The position numbers and the translations under genes were made by a program. Of a stretch of 64,000 bases of DNA, positions 50,422 through 59,242 are shown in pieces (positions within the stretch are counted from its first letter, which is position 1; each line of letters begins with the position of its first letter). The notes under the pieces were generated by a model. It was given only the letters and a program-made list of their open reading frames with translations, did not search any database and was not told the DNA's origin. The stretch is from positions 90,576-154,575 of the forward strand of contig DASREL010000015.1 of assembly GCA_035652075.1 (NCBI GenBank), in the 5' to 3' direction. This DNA is from Gp6-AA45 sp035652075 (GTDB taxonomy: Bacteria; Acidobacteriota; Vicinamibacteria; Vicinamibacterales; CAVVIG01).

Positions 50422-51432
50422 CTACTTCCCTTCTTTGAACCCCGCCGGCACCGCGACGTCCGCGGCGGTTACGTCGCTGGTCACCTTGACCACTTCGTTG
50501 TTCAGCGTCATGACGGTCGAACGTGGATTCGAGTCGTCGCTGCCCATTTTCTTCTGCGCCATGCGACGCGCGAAACCGCCGACGAGACCGCCGACGCCGC
50601 CCTTCGCGTCGTTCTTCGAATCGTCCGCTTTTTCCTTCTGGGCTTGCGCCATCTCTTCGGCCGACTTGACGCCGTCGATCGTCGTCGTCGTCTGAATCGC
50701 GGTGCCATCGAGCTTGCCGCCCTCGGTGGTAACGCGGCCGAGCATCGACTTCAGTAACGGATAGAGCGCCATCGCCGCCGCCATCTGTTCGGCAGACACG
50801 TCTCCGATGACCGGTCCGTACAGTTTCTCGTAGTAGCGGCGATCGAAGTCGGCGATCTCTTTCATGGCGGCGATGGTCGGCGCCATCCACATGTCGGACG
50901 TCAACACCATGCCGCCGCTCTCTTCGACCTTCTTCCCTTTTTCGTGCGCCGTGATCGTCAGGATCACTTCGTGGGTGTCGAAGCCGTTGATCGACTTCTT
51001 CTGACCGGTGTTCTTCACGTCGACGTCGATCTGCATTTCTTTTTCTGGCTTCGACGCCTGCTGCGGCTGCGGCGGCGACGGCTGCTCTTTCTGCGCGTCG
51101 GCTTCCGCCTTCTTCTGCGCCTCTTCCATGCGCCGCCGCAATTCGGCGAACGTCGTCACCTTCACGGTCTTCTTCCTCATGTCGAGGTCGTAGATCTTCT
51201 CTTCGCCGAGATCGATGATCTGCCCCGTCATGTCGTTGAGCCGTGCCTTGCGGTCGCCTTTGACCGCGACGGTCGACGTCACGCCTTCGCGCGCGCCCTT
51301 GCCGCCGAAGATGTTGACGAAGCGGCCGAGCGCGCCGCCGAATTCAACTTTTGATTTTTCATCCGTGCGCACGTCCGCCTGCACGGCCGCCGTCAGTCCG
51401 ATCACGACCACGAGCGTCGCCACTCTTCGCAT
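50422..51432 (-). CDS. Hypothetical secreted protein
   Basis: 336 residues from ATG 51432: signal peptide (MRRVATLVVVIGLTAAVQA), an N-terminal DVRTDEKSKVEFGGALGRFV region, a charged coiled-coil stretch (about 85-125, Glu/Lys/Gln-rich with Pro runs), and a C-terminal domain (KSINGFDTHEVILTITAHEK, TSDMWMAPTIAAMKEIADFD). The pattern resembles DUF4412-like lipoprotein-carrier folds, but I do not assign it. It overlaps the MFS stop by one base (TGATG), so the two genes are coupled. Confidence 0.7.
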   Translation of the reverse strand: MRRVATLVVVIGLTAAVQADVRTDEKSKVEFGGALGRFVNIFGGKGAREGVTSTVAVKGDRKARLNDMTGQIIDLGEEKIYDLDMRKKTVKVTTFAELRRRMEEAQKKAEADAQKEQPSPPQPQQASKPEKEMQIDVDVKNTGQKKSINGFDTHEVILTITAHEKGKKVEESGGMVLTSDMWMAPTIAAMKEIADFDRRYYEKLYGPVIGDVSAEQMAAAMALYPLLKSMLGRVTTEGGKLDGTAIQTTTTIDGVKSAEEMAQAQKEKADDSKNDAKGGVGGLVGGFARRMAQKKMGSDDSNPRSTVMTLNNEVVKVTSDVTAADVAVPAGFKEGK

Positions 51433-52580
51433 CACGTCCTCCGAGCCAACAATATTGCCACGACGATCAGCAGCGGACCCCAGGCGATTGCCATCGGCGT
51501 AAAGCCGATGCGCTCGAACAGGAACCCGCCGGCAGCGGGACCGGCGAGCAGTCCGGCGCCCCACGACAGATTATAGAGACCGTACGCCACGCCGAACGAT
51601 TGCACGCCTGCACGCGACGTCGCCTCGCCCATGAACGCCAACGAAGGTGTAATCGCCATCGACGCGAACGATGCGTGGACGATGAACAGCGCGACCGCGG
51701 AGCGAAAACTGTAAGCGCGGCTCAACACGGGCAGCATGCCGCCCGCCAGCGCGAGGCCAAGCGCCGTCATCCGGCGCGCGCCGAAGCGATCCGCGGCGTG
51801 GCCGTAGAGCGGATGCAACAGCGTGGTGAACACCGCGGCGATGCCGTACACGAGTCCGATGCGCGCCGGATTCACGCCGAGCCCGCGCAGGTGCAGCGCA
51901 AGGACCGGCTCGAGCATCGAAATCGTCGACGCGAGCGCGAGGACCGCGACGGCGCACATCGCGATCTCCGGGACGCGGATCACGAGCGACACCGGCACGT
52001 GCTCGCGCTGCTCGTGCAGCGACGGGATCTCGATCCACACAAACAGCATCGTCGCGACCGCGGCCATGACGGCGACGGAAACAAACGGCATCCGGATGCC
52101 GCCGAGTTCGTACAGCCAGCCGCCAAGCGACGGGCCGATCATGAAAGCGAAGCTCGTGCCCATCATGACGATGCCGGTGATGCGGCCGCGCGATGCGGAC
52201 GGATAGAGATCGGCGATCAAGGCGAAGCCGACGACCCATGTGACCGCGTCGGCAGCGCCTTGCGCGAGACGCGCCGCGAACAACCACGGCAGCGTCGACG
52301 AATATGCGAAGAGGAGCGACGCGCCGGCGAGAAGGATCATCCCGCCGACGAGCGGCGGCTTGCGGCCGATGCGATCGGAGAGCGCGCCGCTCGGCATCGA
52401 GACGGTGAGGAGCGTCACGCCAAACGAGGCGAACAGGAATCCGATCATCGTCGGCGACGCGCCGAGACGGCGGCTCAAGTCCGGCAACACCGGGACCGCG
52501 ATCGAGTACGCGACGATGTCGGTGAAGGTCGCGAAGGTGACGAACGCGACAGCGACCGATCGAGAGCGGCGGAGAGTCAA
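51432..52580 (-). CDS. MFS transporter (DHA1-like)
   Basis: 382 residues, 12 transmembrane helices. Motif A in loop 2-3 (GALSDRIGRKPPLVGG) and its echo in loop 8-9 (GHAADRFGARRM) are both present. The size and the helix 5 segment (GIVMMGTSFAFMIGPSLGGW) fit a drug:proton antiporter. The start is TTG 52580. It is coupled to a secreted protein gene. Substrate unknown. Confidence 0.9.
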   Translation of the reverse strand: MTLRRSRSVAVAFVTFATFTDIVAYSIAVPVLPDLSRRLGASPTMIGFLFASFGVTLLTVSMPSGALSDRIGRKPPLVGGMILLAGASLLFAYSSTLPWLFAARLAQGAADAVTWVVGFALIADLYPSASRGRITGIVMMGTSFAFMIGPSLGGWLYELGGIRMPFVSVAVMAAVATMLFVWIEIPSLHEQREHVPVSLVIRVPEIAMCAVAVLALASTISMLEPVLALHLRGLGVNPARIGLVYGIAAVFTTLLHPLYGHAADRFGARRMTALGLALAGGMLPVLSRAYSFRSAVALFIVHASFASMAITPSLAFMGEATSRAGVQSFGVAYGLYNLSWGAGLLAGPAAGGFLFERIGFTPMAIAWGPLLIVVAILLARRT

Positions 52581-52946
52581 TAAACGGACGAGACCACGAA
52601 ACGGTCAGGAAAAGCAACCACGGAACGCACGGAACACACGGAAATCAACGCAACCGCAGAATTCGCGGAACGCGCAGAAAAGACGTTAACCACGGAAGAC
52701 ACGATGGACGCCGAGCCGGACGGACAGGCGTGCGACCGGAGGCCGGCGAAGCCGGCCCTGACGAAGCGGAAAGATCGCGAGAAAACACAACCGTGAGTAT
52801 TTCAAATCGGTTGCGTTTTCTCGCGGTCTTCCCGCTTCGCGCCCGCTACGCGGGCCGGTCGCACGCGACCTCTTTCGCGTCCTTCGCGGTTTGATTTCGT
52901 GTGTTTCGTGTTTTCGTGTGTTTCGTGTTCTTCGTGAACTTCGTGG
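52581..52946. other. 366-nt intergenic region filled with repeats
   Basis: No gene is seen. ACCACGGAACGCACGGAACA-type words occupy about 52617-52700. A long inverted repeat follows at 52728-52866. Their complements (TTTCGTGTGTTTCGTGTT, TTCGTGAACTTCGTGG) run from about 52870 to 52946, up to the glgB stop. No T-tract terminator is apparent. Confidence 0.75.
52728..52866. repeat. 139-nt imperfect inverted repeat
   Basis: Outer arms GCGTGCGACCGG (52728-52739) and CCGGTCGCACGC (52855-52866) are exact complements. Inner arms 52776-52793 and 52808-52825 (CGCGAGAAAAC...CAACCG) pair with one mismatch around a 14-nt AT-rich loop. Small hairpins AGGCCGGC/GCCGGCCC and GCCCGC/GCGGGC lie between. It has the shape of a MITE or REPIN-type element without a gene. 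Confidence 0.75.
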
Positions 52947-55136
52947 TCAGCGTTTCTTCAGATACAAACACCCCAGCGGCGGCACCATCAATCGGATCGA
53001 CTGGTCGAATCCGTGGGCGGCGACCGGTTCCGTGTGGACGCCGCCGCCGTTGCCGACGTTGCTTCCGCCGAACGCACCCGAGTCGCTGTTCAGAATCTCC
53101 GCGTAGAACCCCTCGGCGGGGACGCCGATGCGGTACTCACCACGCACCACCGGCGTGAAGTTGAACACCATCACGATGAATTCGTGCGCGCTCTTCGCGA
53201 AGCGGATCGTCGACACCACGCTGTTCTCGTTGTCGTTGCAGTCGATCCAGCGGAATCCGGATGGATCAAAGTCGTTCTGGTGCAACGCGGGCTCGGTGTT
53301 CACGAACCAGTTCAGCGTCTGGACGTAGCGTCGCAATCCGTCGTGTGCCGGATCGTCGAGGAGATGCCAGTCGAGGCTGCGATCGTGGTTCCATTCGCGC
53401 CACTGCCCGAACTCGCTCCCCATGAACATCAGCTTCTTCCCCGGATGGCCGTACATGTATCCGTACAGCGTGCGCAGGTTCGCGTACTTCTGCCACGCGT
53501 CACCCGGCATCTTGTCGAGCATCGACCGTTTGCCGTGGACGACCTCGTCGTGCGAGAACGGCAGGATGAAGTTCTCGGTGTACGCGTACAACATCGAGAA
53601 CGTCAGCTCGCCGTGATGCCATCGACGGTGAATCGGATCCTGCTCCATGTACTGGAGTATGTCGTGCATCCAGCCCATGTTCCATTTGTAGGTGAACCCG
53701 AGGCCGCCGAGATACACCGGCTTGCTCACGCCGCCGAACGCCGTCGATTCTTCCGCCGCCGTGATCGTCCCCGGATAGTCGCCGTGGGTCAGCGTGTTCA
53801 GTTCCTGCAGAAAACTGATCGCGTCGAGATTCTCGCGTCCGCCGAACTTGTTCGGGATCCACTGCCCGTCTTTCCGCGAGTAATCGAGGTACAGCATCGA
53901 CGCTACCGCGTCGACGCGCAGCCCGTCGATGTGGTACTCGTCGAGCCAGAAGAGCGCGTTCGACAGCAAGAAGTTGCGCACCTCGTTGCGCGCGTAGTTG
54001 AAGATCAGCGTCCCCCAGTCCTGGTGCTCGCCCTGACGCGGATCCGCGTGTTCGTACAGCGCGGTCCCGTCGAACCGCGCGAGCCCGTGCTCGTCCTTCG
54101 GAAAATGTCCCGGCACCCAATCGAGGATCACGCCGAGGCCGGCGTTGTGACACTCGTCGACGAAGTACTTGAAGTCCTCCGGCGATCCGAAGCGGCTCGT
54201 CGGCGCGAAAAATCCGAGGACCTGATAGCCCCACGACCCCGAGAACGGATGCTCCATCACCGGCAGCAGCTCGATGTGCGTGAAGCCGAGATCTTTCACG
54301 TACGGCACGAGCCGGTGCGCGAGCTCGCGGTACGACAGGAACCGGTTCCCTTCTTCCGGCACGCGCGCCCACGATCCAAGATGCGCCTCATAGACCGTCA
54401 TCGGCCGATCGAACCAACGATTCCGATCGGCGCGCGTCGTCATCCACTGCCGATCGCGCCACTGGTACCGCGATATGTCGCGCACGATCGATGCCGACTG
54501 CGGCGGCACCTCGAACGCGACCGCATACGGATCGCTTTTCTTCAGAATCTGGCCGGTGCGCGAGCGGATCTCGAACTTGTATTTCTGTCCGTCCGGCAGA
54601 TCGGGAATAAAAATCTCCCAGACGCCCGATGGGACGAGCGTTCGCATCGGGTGCACACGACCGTCCCAGCCGTTGAAGTCGCCGATGACGCTGACGCGCT
54701 CGGCATTCGGCGCCCACACCGCGAAATGGACGCCGACGGTCGATCCGACGCGGATCCGGTGCGAGCCCAGTTTCTCGTACGCGCGGCGGTGCGTCCCTTC
54801 AGCAAACAGGTGCAGGTCGAAATCGGTCAGGACGCGGCCGTACCGATACGGGTCATCGAGATCGACGACGTGATCGCCGGGGTACGTGATGCGCAGGCGA
54901 TAATCGGGCGCGCCGTCGGACGTCGTGTCCGACTTCAGCCGGACCTCATATAATCCGGCGGGATCGACCTTCTCCATCGGACGAACATCGCCAGTGGAGA
55001 CGATGCGCACCTCGATCGAGCGCGCGGACGGGTGGAACGCGCGGATCACCGTCGCGTTGCCGTCGCGATGCGGACCGAGCAGCGCAAACGGATCGGCGTT
55101 GCGCGCGTCGACCAGCGATTCGATAGCCGGACTCAT
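52947..55136 (-). CDS. glgB: 1,4-alpha-glucan branching enzyme
   Basis: 729 residues, the usual GlgB length. N-terminal CBM48-type domains (about 1-225), a GH13 catalytic barrel with DWVPGHFPKDE, the nucleophile Asp in GLRVDAVASMLYLD, acid Glu in AAEESTAFGGV and FSHDEVVHGK, then an all-beta C-terminal domain. It forms alpha-1,6 branches in glycogen. Residues about 64-77 (YEVRLKSDTTSDGAP) are encoded by a degenerate REP hairpin (54927-54944), an insertion in a surface loop. Promoter TATCCT lies 7 nt before the ATG. Confidence 0.96.
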   Translation of the reverse strand: MSPAIESLVDARNADPFALLGPHRDGNATVIRAFHPSARSIEVRIVSTGDVRPMEKVDPAGLYEVRLKSDTTSDGAPDYRLRITYPGDHVVDLDDPYRYGRVLTDFDLHLFAEGTHRRAYEKLGSHRIRVGSTVGVHFAVWAPNAERVSVIGDFNGWDGRVHPMRTLVPSGVWEIFIPDLPDGQKYKFEIRSRTGQILKKSDPYAVAFEVPPQSASIVRDISRYQWRDRQWMTTRADRNRWFDRPMTVYEAHLGSWARVPEEGNRFLSYRELAHRLVPYVKDLGFTHIELLPVMEHPFSGSWGYQVLGFFAPTSRFGSPEDFKYFVDECHNAGLGVILDWVPGHFPKDEHGLARFDGTALYEHADPRQGEHQDWGTLIFNYARNEVRNFLLSNALFWLDEYHIDGLRVDAVASMLYLDYSRKDGQWIPNKFGGRENLDAISFLQELNTLTHGDYPGTITAAEESTAFGGVSKPVYLGGLGFTYKWNMGWMHDILQYMEQDPIHRRWHHGELTFSMLYAYTENFILPFSHDEVVHGKRSMLDKMPGDAWQKYANLRTLYGYMYGHPGKKLMFMGSEFGQWREWNHDRSLDWHLLDDPAHDGLRRYVQTLNWFVNTEPALHQNDFDPSGFRWIDCNDNENSVVSTIRFAKSAHEFIVMVFNFTPVVRGEYRIGVPAEGFYAEILNSDSGAFGGSNVGNGGGVHTEPVAAHGFDQSIRLMVPPLGCLYLKKR
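54927..54944. repeat. REP-like hairpin in glgB
   Basis: GTCCGACTTCAGCCGGAC differs by one base from the perfect hairpin at 15443-15460 in the M23 gene. Read on the minus strand it gives VRLKSDT; read on the plus strand of the M23 gene it gives SGFSRT. Confidence 0.8.
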
Positions 55137-55143
55137 CTCAGCG

Positions 55144-55149
55144 AGGATA
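55144..55149 (-). promoter_or_regulatory. -10 box, leaderless-type (glgB)
   Basis: TATCCT, 7 nt (CGCTGAG), ATG 55136 on the minus strand. The divergent amidase gene starts 17 nt away at 55154, so both promoters are compressed into this interval. Confidence 0.5.
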
Positions 55150-55153
55150 CCTC

Positions 55154-57043
55154 ATGAAAAAGGGACGACGACGATTTCTCGCGACGGTTGGCACCGCAGC
55201 GATTGCACCTGTGTTGCCATCATTTCCCGCGGCGGCTCAACAACGCGACGCCGCGCCCGCCGGACGCGTCGACAAGAACGCGCTGAAAGGTGGCGAGCAA
55301 ATCGCGGGCCTGCACTTCACCGATGCGCAAGAGGACGCGGCGCTCGCCGGCGTCAACCGCAATCTCGGCAGCTACGAGACGTTGCGCGGCGTCCAGGTCC
55401 CGATGAACACGGAACCGGCGATCATCTTCCGCCCGATTCGGGGTCTGACACCTCAGAGTAGTCAGAGGAGTCAGAGTACTCTGGCACCGAAAAAGATCAC
55501 CTATACCAGACCGCGCCGGGTAGAAATTGCCTCGTCGATCGAAAGTGTGGCGTTCGAGCCGGTGACCGTGCTCGCTTCGCTGATCGAATCGCGCAAAGTG
55601 AGCTCGACCGATCTCACCAGGATGTATCTCGATCGGCTGAAAAAGTACGGCGATAAGCTGCACTGCGTCATCACGCTGACCGAAGATCTCGCGCTGCAGC
55701 AGGCGGCCAACGCCGATCGCGAGCTGAAGAGCGGACACTATCGCGGCCCGCTGCACGGGATCCCGTGGGGCGCCAAAGATCTGCTCGACACGAAAGGCAT
55801 CCGCACGACGTGGGGCGCCGCGCCGTACGAACAGCGCGTCCCGGACGTTGATGCGACCGTCGTCGAGCGTCTGCGCGACGCTGGCGCCGTGCTCGTCGCA
55901 AAGCTGTCGATGGGCGCGCTCGCGCAAGGCGGCGTGTGGTACGGCGGATCGACGCGCAATCCGTGGGCGCCGGATCAGAGTTCGAGCGGATCATCCGCGG
56001 GGCCAGGCGCCGCGACGTCCGCAGGCCTCGTCGGCTTCGCCATCGGGACCGAGACGCGCGGCTCGATCATCTCGCCCTCCTCGACGTGCGGCGTCGTCGG
56101 ACTGCGACCGACGTACGGGCGCGTCAGCCGCTACGGCGCGATGGCGCTCAGCTGGACGATGGACAAGCTCGGGCCGATGTGCCGAAGCGTCGAGGACTGC
56201 GCCATCGTATTCAACGCGATCTACGGATCCGACGGCCGCGACGAAACCGTCGTCGACGCGCCGTTCGACTGGAACCCCGACGTGCCGCTCTCGAAGATCC
56301 GGTTCGGCTATCTGGCGAACGAGTTCGAAGTCCAGCAGCCAAATGCCGGCCGCGGCGGTGGTGGCGCCGGCGGCGGACGCGGCGGCGGTCGCGGCACCGT
56401 CGATCCCGCGACGCTACGGCGCCGCGCAGAAGAACGCAGCACGCTGTTGAAGGACGCGCTCGAGGTGCTGCGCTCGCAAGGCGCGAAGATCGAGCCGGTC
56501 ACGCTGCCGGATTTTCCGACCAACGCGATCAACTTCATCCTCGACGCCGAAGCCGCCGCCGCATTCGACGATCTCACGCGCAGCCCCGACATCGAGAAGA
56601 TGACGAACAGCTCGTGGCCGACGACGTTCCGCGAGTCGCGGTTCATCCCCGCGGTCGAATACATCCGCGCACAGCGCGCGCGCACGCTGCTCTGCCGCAA
56701 GATGGAAGCGTTGATGTCGACCGTCGACGTGTTCCTCTCGCCGAGCGGCGGCGCGAGCCTCGGCATCACGAACCTGACCGGTCATCCGGCCGCGTGCCTG
56801 AAAGCCGGATTTGTGGACGGACTGCCGCAGGCGCTGATGATCACCGGCCGCTTGTACGACGAAGCGACCGTCCTGCGCGTCGCGCTCGCCTACGAGCGCG
56901 CGACGAAGTGGCACACGATGAATCCGGCGCTGGACGAGAACCTGCGGAAGATGACGACGGCGGACGCAGGGCAGGATGGGCTGGCGAGGCAGGTGAGGCA
57001 GGCCGGGCAGGTGGGTGAGGTCGCGGACGGGCACGACCTGTGA
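55154..57043 (+). CDS. Amidase signature enzyme, Tat-type leader
   Basis: 629 residues. An RRRFLATVG twin-arginine leader (5-13) precedes the amidase domain. The Ser-cisSer-Lys triad is visible: K208 (WGAKDLLD), cis-Ser S281 in SSSGSSAG, and nucleophile S304 in GTETRGSI. It hydrolyses an amide outside the cytoplasm rather than acting in GatCAB. Extra segments are repeat-derived: GLTPQSSQRSQSTLA (about 97-111, from 55441-55482), a Gly/Arg run (about 398-415), and the C-terminal AGQDGLARQVRQAGQVGE (from 56967 on). Confidence 0.9.
   Translation: MKKGRRRFLATVGTAAIAPVLPSFPAAAQQRDAAPAGRVDKNALKGGEQIAGLHFTDAQEDAALAGVNRNLGSYETLRGVQVPMNTEPAIIFRPIRGLTPQSSQRSQSTLAPKKITYTRPRRVEIASSIESVAFEPVTVLASLIESRKVSSTDLTRMYLDRLKKYGDKLHCVITLTEDLALQQAANADRELKSGHYRGPLHGIPWGAKDLLDTKGIRTTWGAAPYEQRVPDVDATVVERLRDAGAVLVAKLSMGALAQGGVWYGGSTRNPWAPDQSSSGSSAGPGAATSAGLVGFAIGTETRGSIISPSSTCGVVGLRPTYGRVSRYGAMALSWTMDKLGPMCRSVEDCAIVFNAIYGSDGRDETVVDAPFDWNPDVPLSKIRFGYLANEFEVQQPNAGRGGGGAGGGRGGGRGTVDPATLRRRAEERSTLLKDALEVLRSQGAKIEPVTLPDFPTNAINFILDAEAAAAFDDLTRSPDIEKMTNSSWPTTFRESRFIPAVEYIRAQRARTLLCRKMEALMSTVDVFLSPSGGASLGITNLTGHPAACLKAGFVDGLPQALMITGRLYDEATVLRVALAYERATKWHTMNPALDENLRKMTTADAGQDGLARQVRQAGQVGEVADGHDL
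55441..55482 (+). repeat. GTCTGAC/GTCAGAG repeat inside the amidase gene
   Basis: GTCTGAC (55443) followed by CAGAGTAGTCAGAGGAGTCA and CAGAGTACTCTG, in frame. Related to the GTCAGAC family at 486, 14815 and 37784. Confidence 0.7.
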
Positions 57044-57088
57044 GTCTTTACCTGCCCCACCCGCCCGACCTGCCCCACCCGCCAGGCG
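56967..57088. repeat. GGCAGG / CCTGCC inverted word repeat at the amidase end
   Basis: GGGCAGG, GAGGCAGGT, GAGGCAGGCC and GGGCAGGTGG words encode the last 25 residues of the amidase. After the stop the complements CCTGCCCCACCCGCC and CCTGCCCCACCCGCCA follow to the end of the convergent cyclophilin gene. It may serve as a bidirectional terminator stem. Confidence 0.75.
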
Positions 57089-57092
57089 TGGG

Positions 57093-57749
57093 CTATTTCT
57101 CGATCGTCGCTTTCTTGACGTAATCGAGTTTCGGGAAACTCTTCTCGAGGTACGCGTTGCCTTCGGTGCGGATCTGGCCCTGGTCAGGTCCGCGCCCACG
57201 CGGCGCGCCTTCGCCGTAGCCGCTGTACAACTTGTCGACGACGTCGTCCATGCCGGAGGTGACTTCGCCGAACGGCGAGAAGCCCTGCTTGTCGAGGCTC
57301 GCGTTGTTGCCGAAGTTGATGAAGAACTGCGTCGTCCGCGTGTTGGGACCGCGCGTCGCGAAGCTGACGAAGCCGCGTTTGTTGCTCTGCGTGACCGGAT
57401 CGTCTTTGATCGCCGACGCGTCCCACGCGGACTGCACTTGCGGGTTGCCGTTCATGCCGACCTGCGCCATGAAGCCGTCGAGCACGCGGAAGAAGCGGAC
57501 GTCATCGTAGAAGCCGGCCTTGACGAGGTTGTAGAATCGATCCGCGCCGAGCGGCGCCCACGCGCGATGGACGGTGATGACGAACGTGCCCTTCGACGTT
57601 TCGAACTTCGCCTTGTACGTGTCCGGCGCTTTTTCGGTGAACGACGCCGGGTTCTTCAACTTCGCCTTCGAGAGATCGACGCCGCTGCCTTGCGCGAATG
57701 CGAGCGCGGGAACCGCGAGCGCCGCGACTGCTGCTAACACACGTTTCAT
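57093..57749 (-). CDS. Secreted peptidyl-prolyl isomerase (cyclophilin)
   Basis: 218 residues from ATG 57749, with GGAG 8 nt upstream and a signal peptide (MKRVLAAVAALAVPALAFAQ). The cyclophilin core has the catalytic Arg in RFFRVLDGFMAQVG and the GPNTRTTQFFINFGNN segment. The TGMND-type loop is extended. It assists proline isomerisation in the periplasm. It and the cytosolic cyclophilin at 58718 flank a PhzF gene. A longer frame to 57812 is noncoding repeat. Confidence 0.92.
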   Translation of the reverse strand: MKRVLAAVAALAVPALAFAQGSGVDLSKAKLKNPASFTEKAPDTYKAKFETSKGTFVITVHRAWAPLGADRFYNLVKAGFYDDVRFFRVLDGFMAQVGMNGNPQVQSAWDASAIKDDPVTQSNKRGFVSFATRGPNTRTTQFFINFGNNASLDKQGFSPFGEVTSGMDDVVDKLYSGYGEGAPRGRGPDQGQIRTEGNAYLEKSFPKLDYVKKATIEK

Positions 57750-57767
57750 GTCGTTTCTCCGTTTGAT

Positions 57768-57800
57768 CTCTGCCATCTGCCCTTTGCCATCTGCCATGAC
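57768..57800. repeat. TGCCATC word repeat upstream of the cyclophilin
   Basis: CTCTGCCATCTGCCCTTTGC, then CATCTGCCATGACAG: three TGCCATC-type words in the leader of the secreted cyclophilin gene. A GTCAGAC word follows at 57804. Confidence 0.6.
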
Positions 57801-57804
57801 AGCG

Positions 57805-58719
57805 TCAGACATACAAAGTTCCTTCGCCGGCGAGGACCGCCTCGCCCCCGACGCGAACGCTATTTATATCGCCGTTCTCGACGCCGATCGAGATGTGGAC
57901 GTGGCTGGGCCGTCCCATCTTCGCCCCTTGCAAGCTGATCATCGACGCCGCTTTGTCGGGCGTGACGATCTTATGGTGCACCAGGTAGGAGCCGAGCGGA
58001 CCGCTGGCAATGCCGGTGGCCGGATCCTCGGCGACGCCGATCTCAGGCGCGAACATGCGGCTGTAGACGGTTGCGCGATCGCCGCCAGGCTCGGTCGAGA
58101 AGACGAAGACGCCGTGTGCGCTGATCTTCGTTTTCTGGTACATCGCGTCGAGCGATTCACGGTTGACCGACACGTTGTCGACGGCACGGCGCGCCGTCAG
58201 CGGCACGAACAGGAACGGCACCGCGCACGACACGACCTGCACCGGACGCCCGGTGCCGGTGATTGCCGCCGGCGAAATCGACAACGCCGTGGCGACCGCG
58301 TCGCGATCGCCGACCGGCTCGCCGAACGTCGGCATCGGCTGCGACATCCAGGCGAACGACAAGTCGTCGCCCTTCCACGTCAGCGCGACCGGCGTGGGTC
58401 CGATGCCGAGGCCGAACGTAAACGTCTCACGGCCGGGCGCGATGACGCCGCTGCGCGCGAGCGCGAACGTGGATCCGATCGTGGGGTGACCGGCCGCCGG
58501 CAGCTCTTCGCCCGGCGTGAAGATCCGCATGCGCACGTCGGTTCCCGCCGCCTCCGCCGGCAGGACGAACGTCGTCTCCGAAAAATTCATCTCTTTCGCG
58601 ATCGCCTGCATCGTCTCGGTCGAGAGGCCGCGGCCGTCGAGAAAGACGGCGAGCTGGTTGCCACCGAAGAGATGGTCGGTGAAGACGTCGTAGTGGAGGT
58701 AGCGGTATGATCGCGCCAT
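57805..58719 (-). CDS. PhzF-family isomerase
   Basis: 304 residues from ATG 58719. Diaminopimelate-epimerase-like fold with the PhzF opening YDVFTDHLFGGNQLAVFLDG, catalytic Glu in MNFSETTFVLP, RIFTPGEELPAAGHPTIG, and a second lobe with VAEDPATGIASGPLGSYLV. PhzF isomerises dihydrohydroxyanthranilate in phenazine synthesis, but most members have other, unknown roles; no phenazine genes are near. The start overlaps the divergent cyclophilin start (CCATGG). Confidence 0.92.
   Translation of the reverse strand: MARSYRYLHYDVFTDHLFGGNQLAVFLDGRGLSTETMQAIAKEMNFSETTFVLPAEAAGTDVRMRIFTPGEELPAAGHPTIGSTFALARSGVIAPGRETFTFGLGIGPTPVALTWKGDDLSFAWMSQPMPTFGEPVGDRDAVATALSISPAAITGTGRPVQVVSCAVPFLFVPLTARRAVDNVSVNRESLDAMYQKTKISAHGVFVFSTEPGGDRATVYSRMFAPEIGVAEDPATGIASGPLGSYLVHHKIVTPDKAASMISLQGAKMGRPSHVHISIGVENGDINSVRVGGEAVLAGEGTLYV
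58706..58711 (+). promoter_or_regulatory. -10 box, leaderless-type (cyclophilin 58718)
   Basis: TATGAT, 6 nt (CGCGCC), ATG 58718, lying in the first codons of the divergent PhzF gene. Confidence 0.5.
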
Positions 58720-59230
58720 GGTTCTTGCGCATTTTACGACGAGCGAAGGCAACTTCACGGCACGGCTGTTCGACGCCGAAACGCCGAACACGGTCGCGAA
58801 TTTCACCGGGCTGGCCGACGGATCGAAAGAGTGGACCGATCCCCGCAGCGGCAAGAAAGTGAAGCAGCCGTATTACAACGGCACGATCTTCCACCGGGTG
58901 ATCGAAGGCTTCATGATTCAGGGCGGCGACCCGCTCGGTCAGGGCACCGGCGGGCCGGGTTACACGTTCGCGGACGAATTCCATCCCAAACTTCGCCACA
59001 CCAAGGCCGGCATCCTGTCGATGGCGAACCGGGGACCGAACACGAACGGCGGTCAGTTCTTCATCACGCTCGCGGAGACGCCGTGGCTCGACAACAAACA
59101 CAGCGTGTTCGGCGAGGTCACCGAAGGCATGGACGTCGTGAAGAAGATCGGCAGCACGGCGACGAGCAAACCCGGCGATCGACCGTTGAAGCCGATCACG
59201 ATAGAAAGCGTGACGATCGAGCGTAGGTAA
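58718..59230 (+). CDS. Cytosolic peptidyl-prolyl isomerase (PpiB-like cyclophilin)
   Basis: 170 residues, no signal peptide. Canonical motifs: FHRVIEGFMIQGGDPLGQGT (catalytic Arg), FADEFHPKLRHTKAGILSMA, NRGPNTNGGQFFIT and LDNKHSVFGEV. The natural family start MVLAHFTTSEGNF begins at ATG 58718, which overlaps the PhzF start codon by two bases. Confidence 0.94.
   Translation: MVLAHFTTSEGNFTARLFDAETPNTVANFTGLADGSKEWTDPRSGKKVKQPYYNGTIFHRVIEGFMIQGGDPLGQGTGGPGYTFADEFHPKLRHTKAGILSMANRGPNTNGGQFFITLAETPWLDNKHSVFGEVTEGMDVVKKIGSTATSKPGDRPLKPITIESVTIERR
58731..58736 (-). promoter_or_regulatory. -10 box candidate (PhzF gene)
   Basis: TAAAAT on the minus strand, 11 nt before ATG 58719, lying inside the cyclophilin coding region. 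Confidence 0.4.
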
Positions 59231-59242
59231 TACGTCGTACTT

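Noticed and set aside
52808..52866. Rho-independent terminator for glgB
   Set aside because: The hairpin is far larger than a typical terminator and lacks a downstream T-tract on the minus strand, so I list it as a repeat.
57805..58719. Phenazine biosynthetic cluster suggested by PhzF
   Set aside because: No phzA-E or phzG homologues are nearby. Most PhzF-family proteins are not in phenazine pathways.
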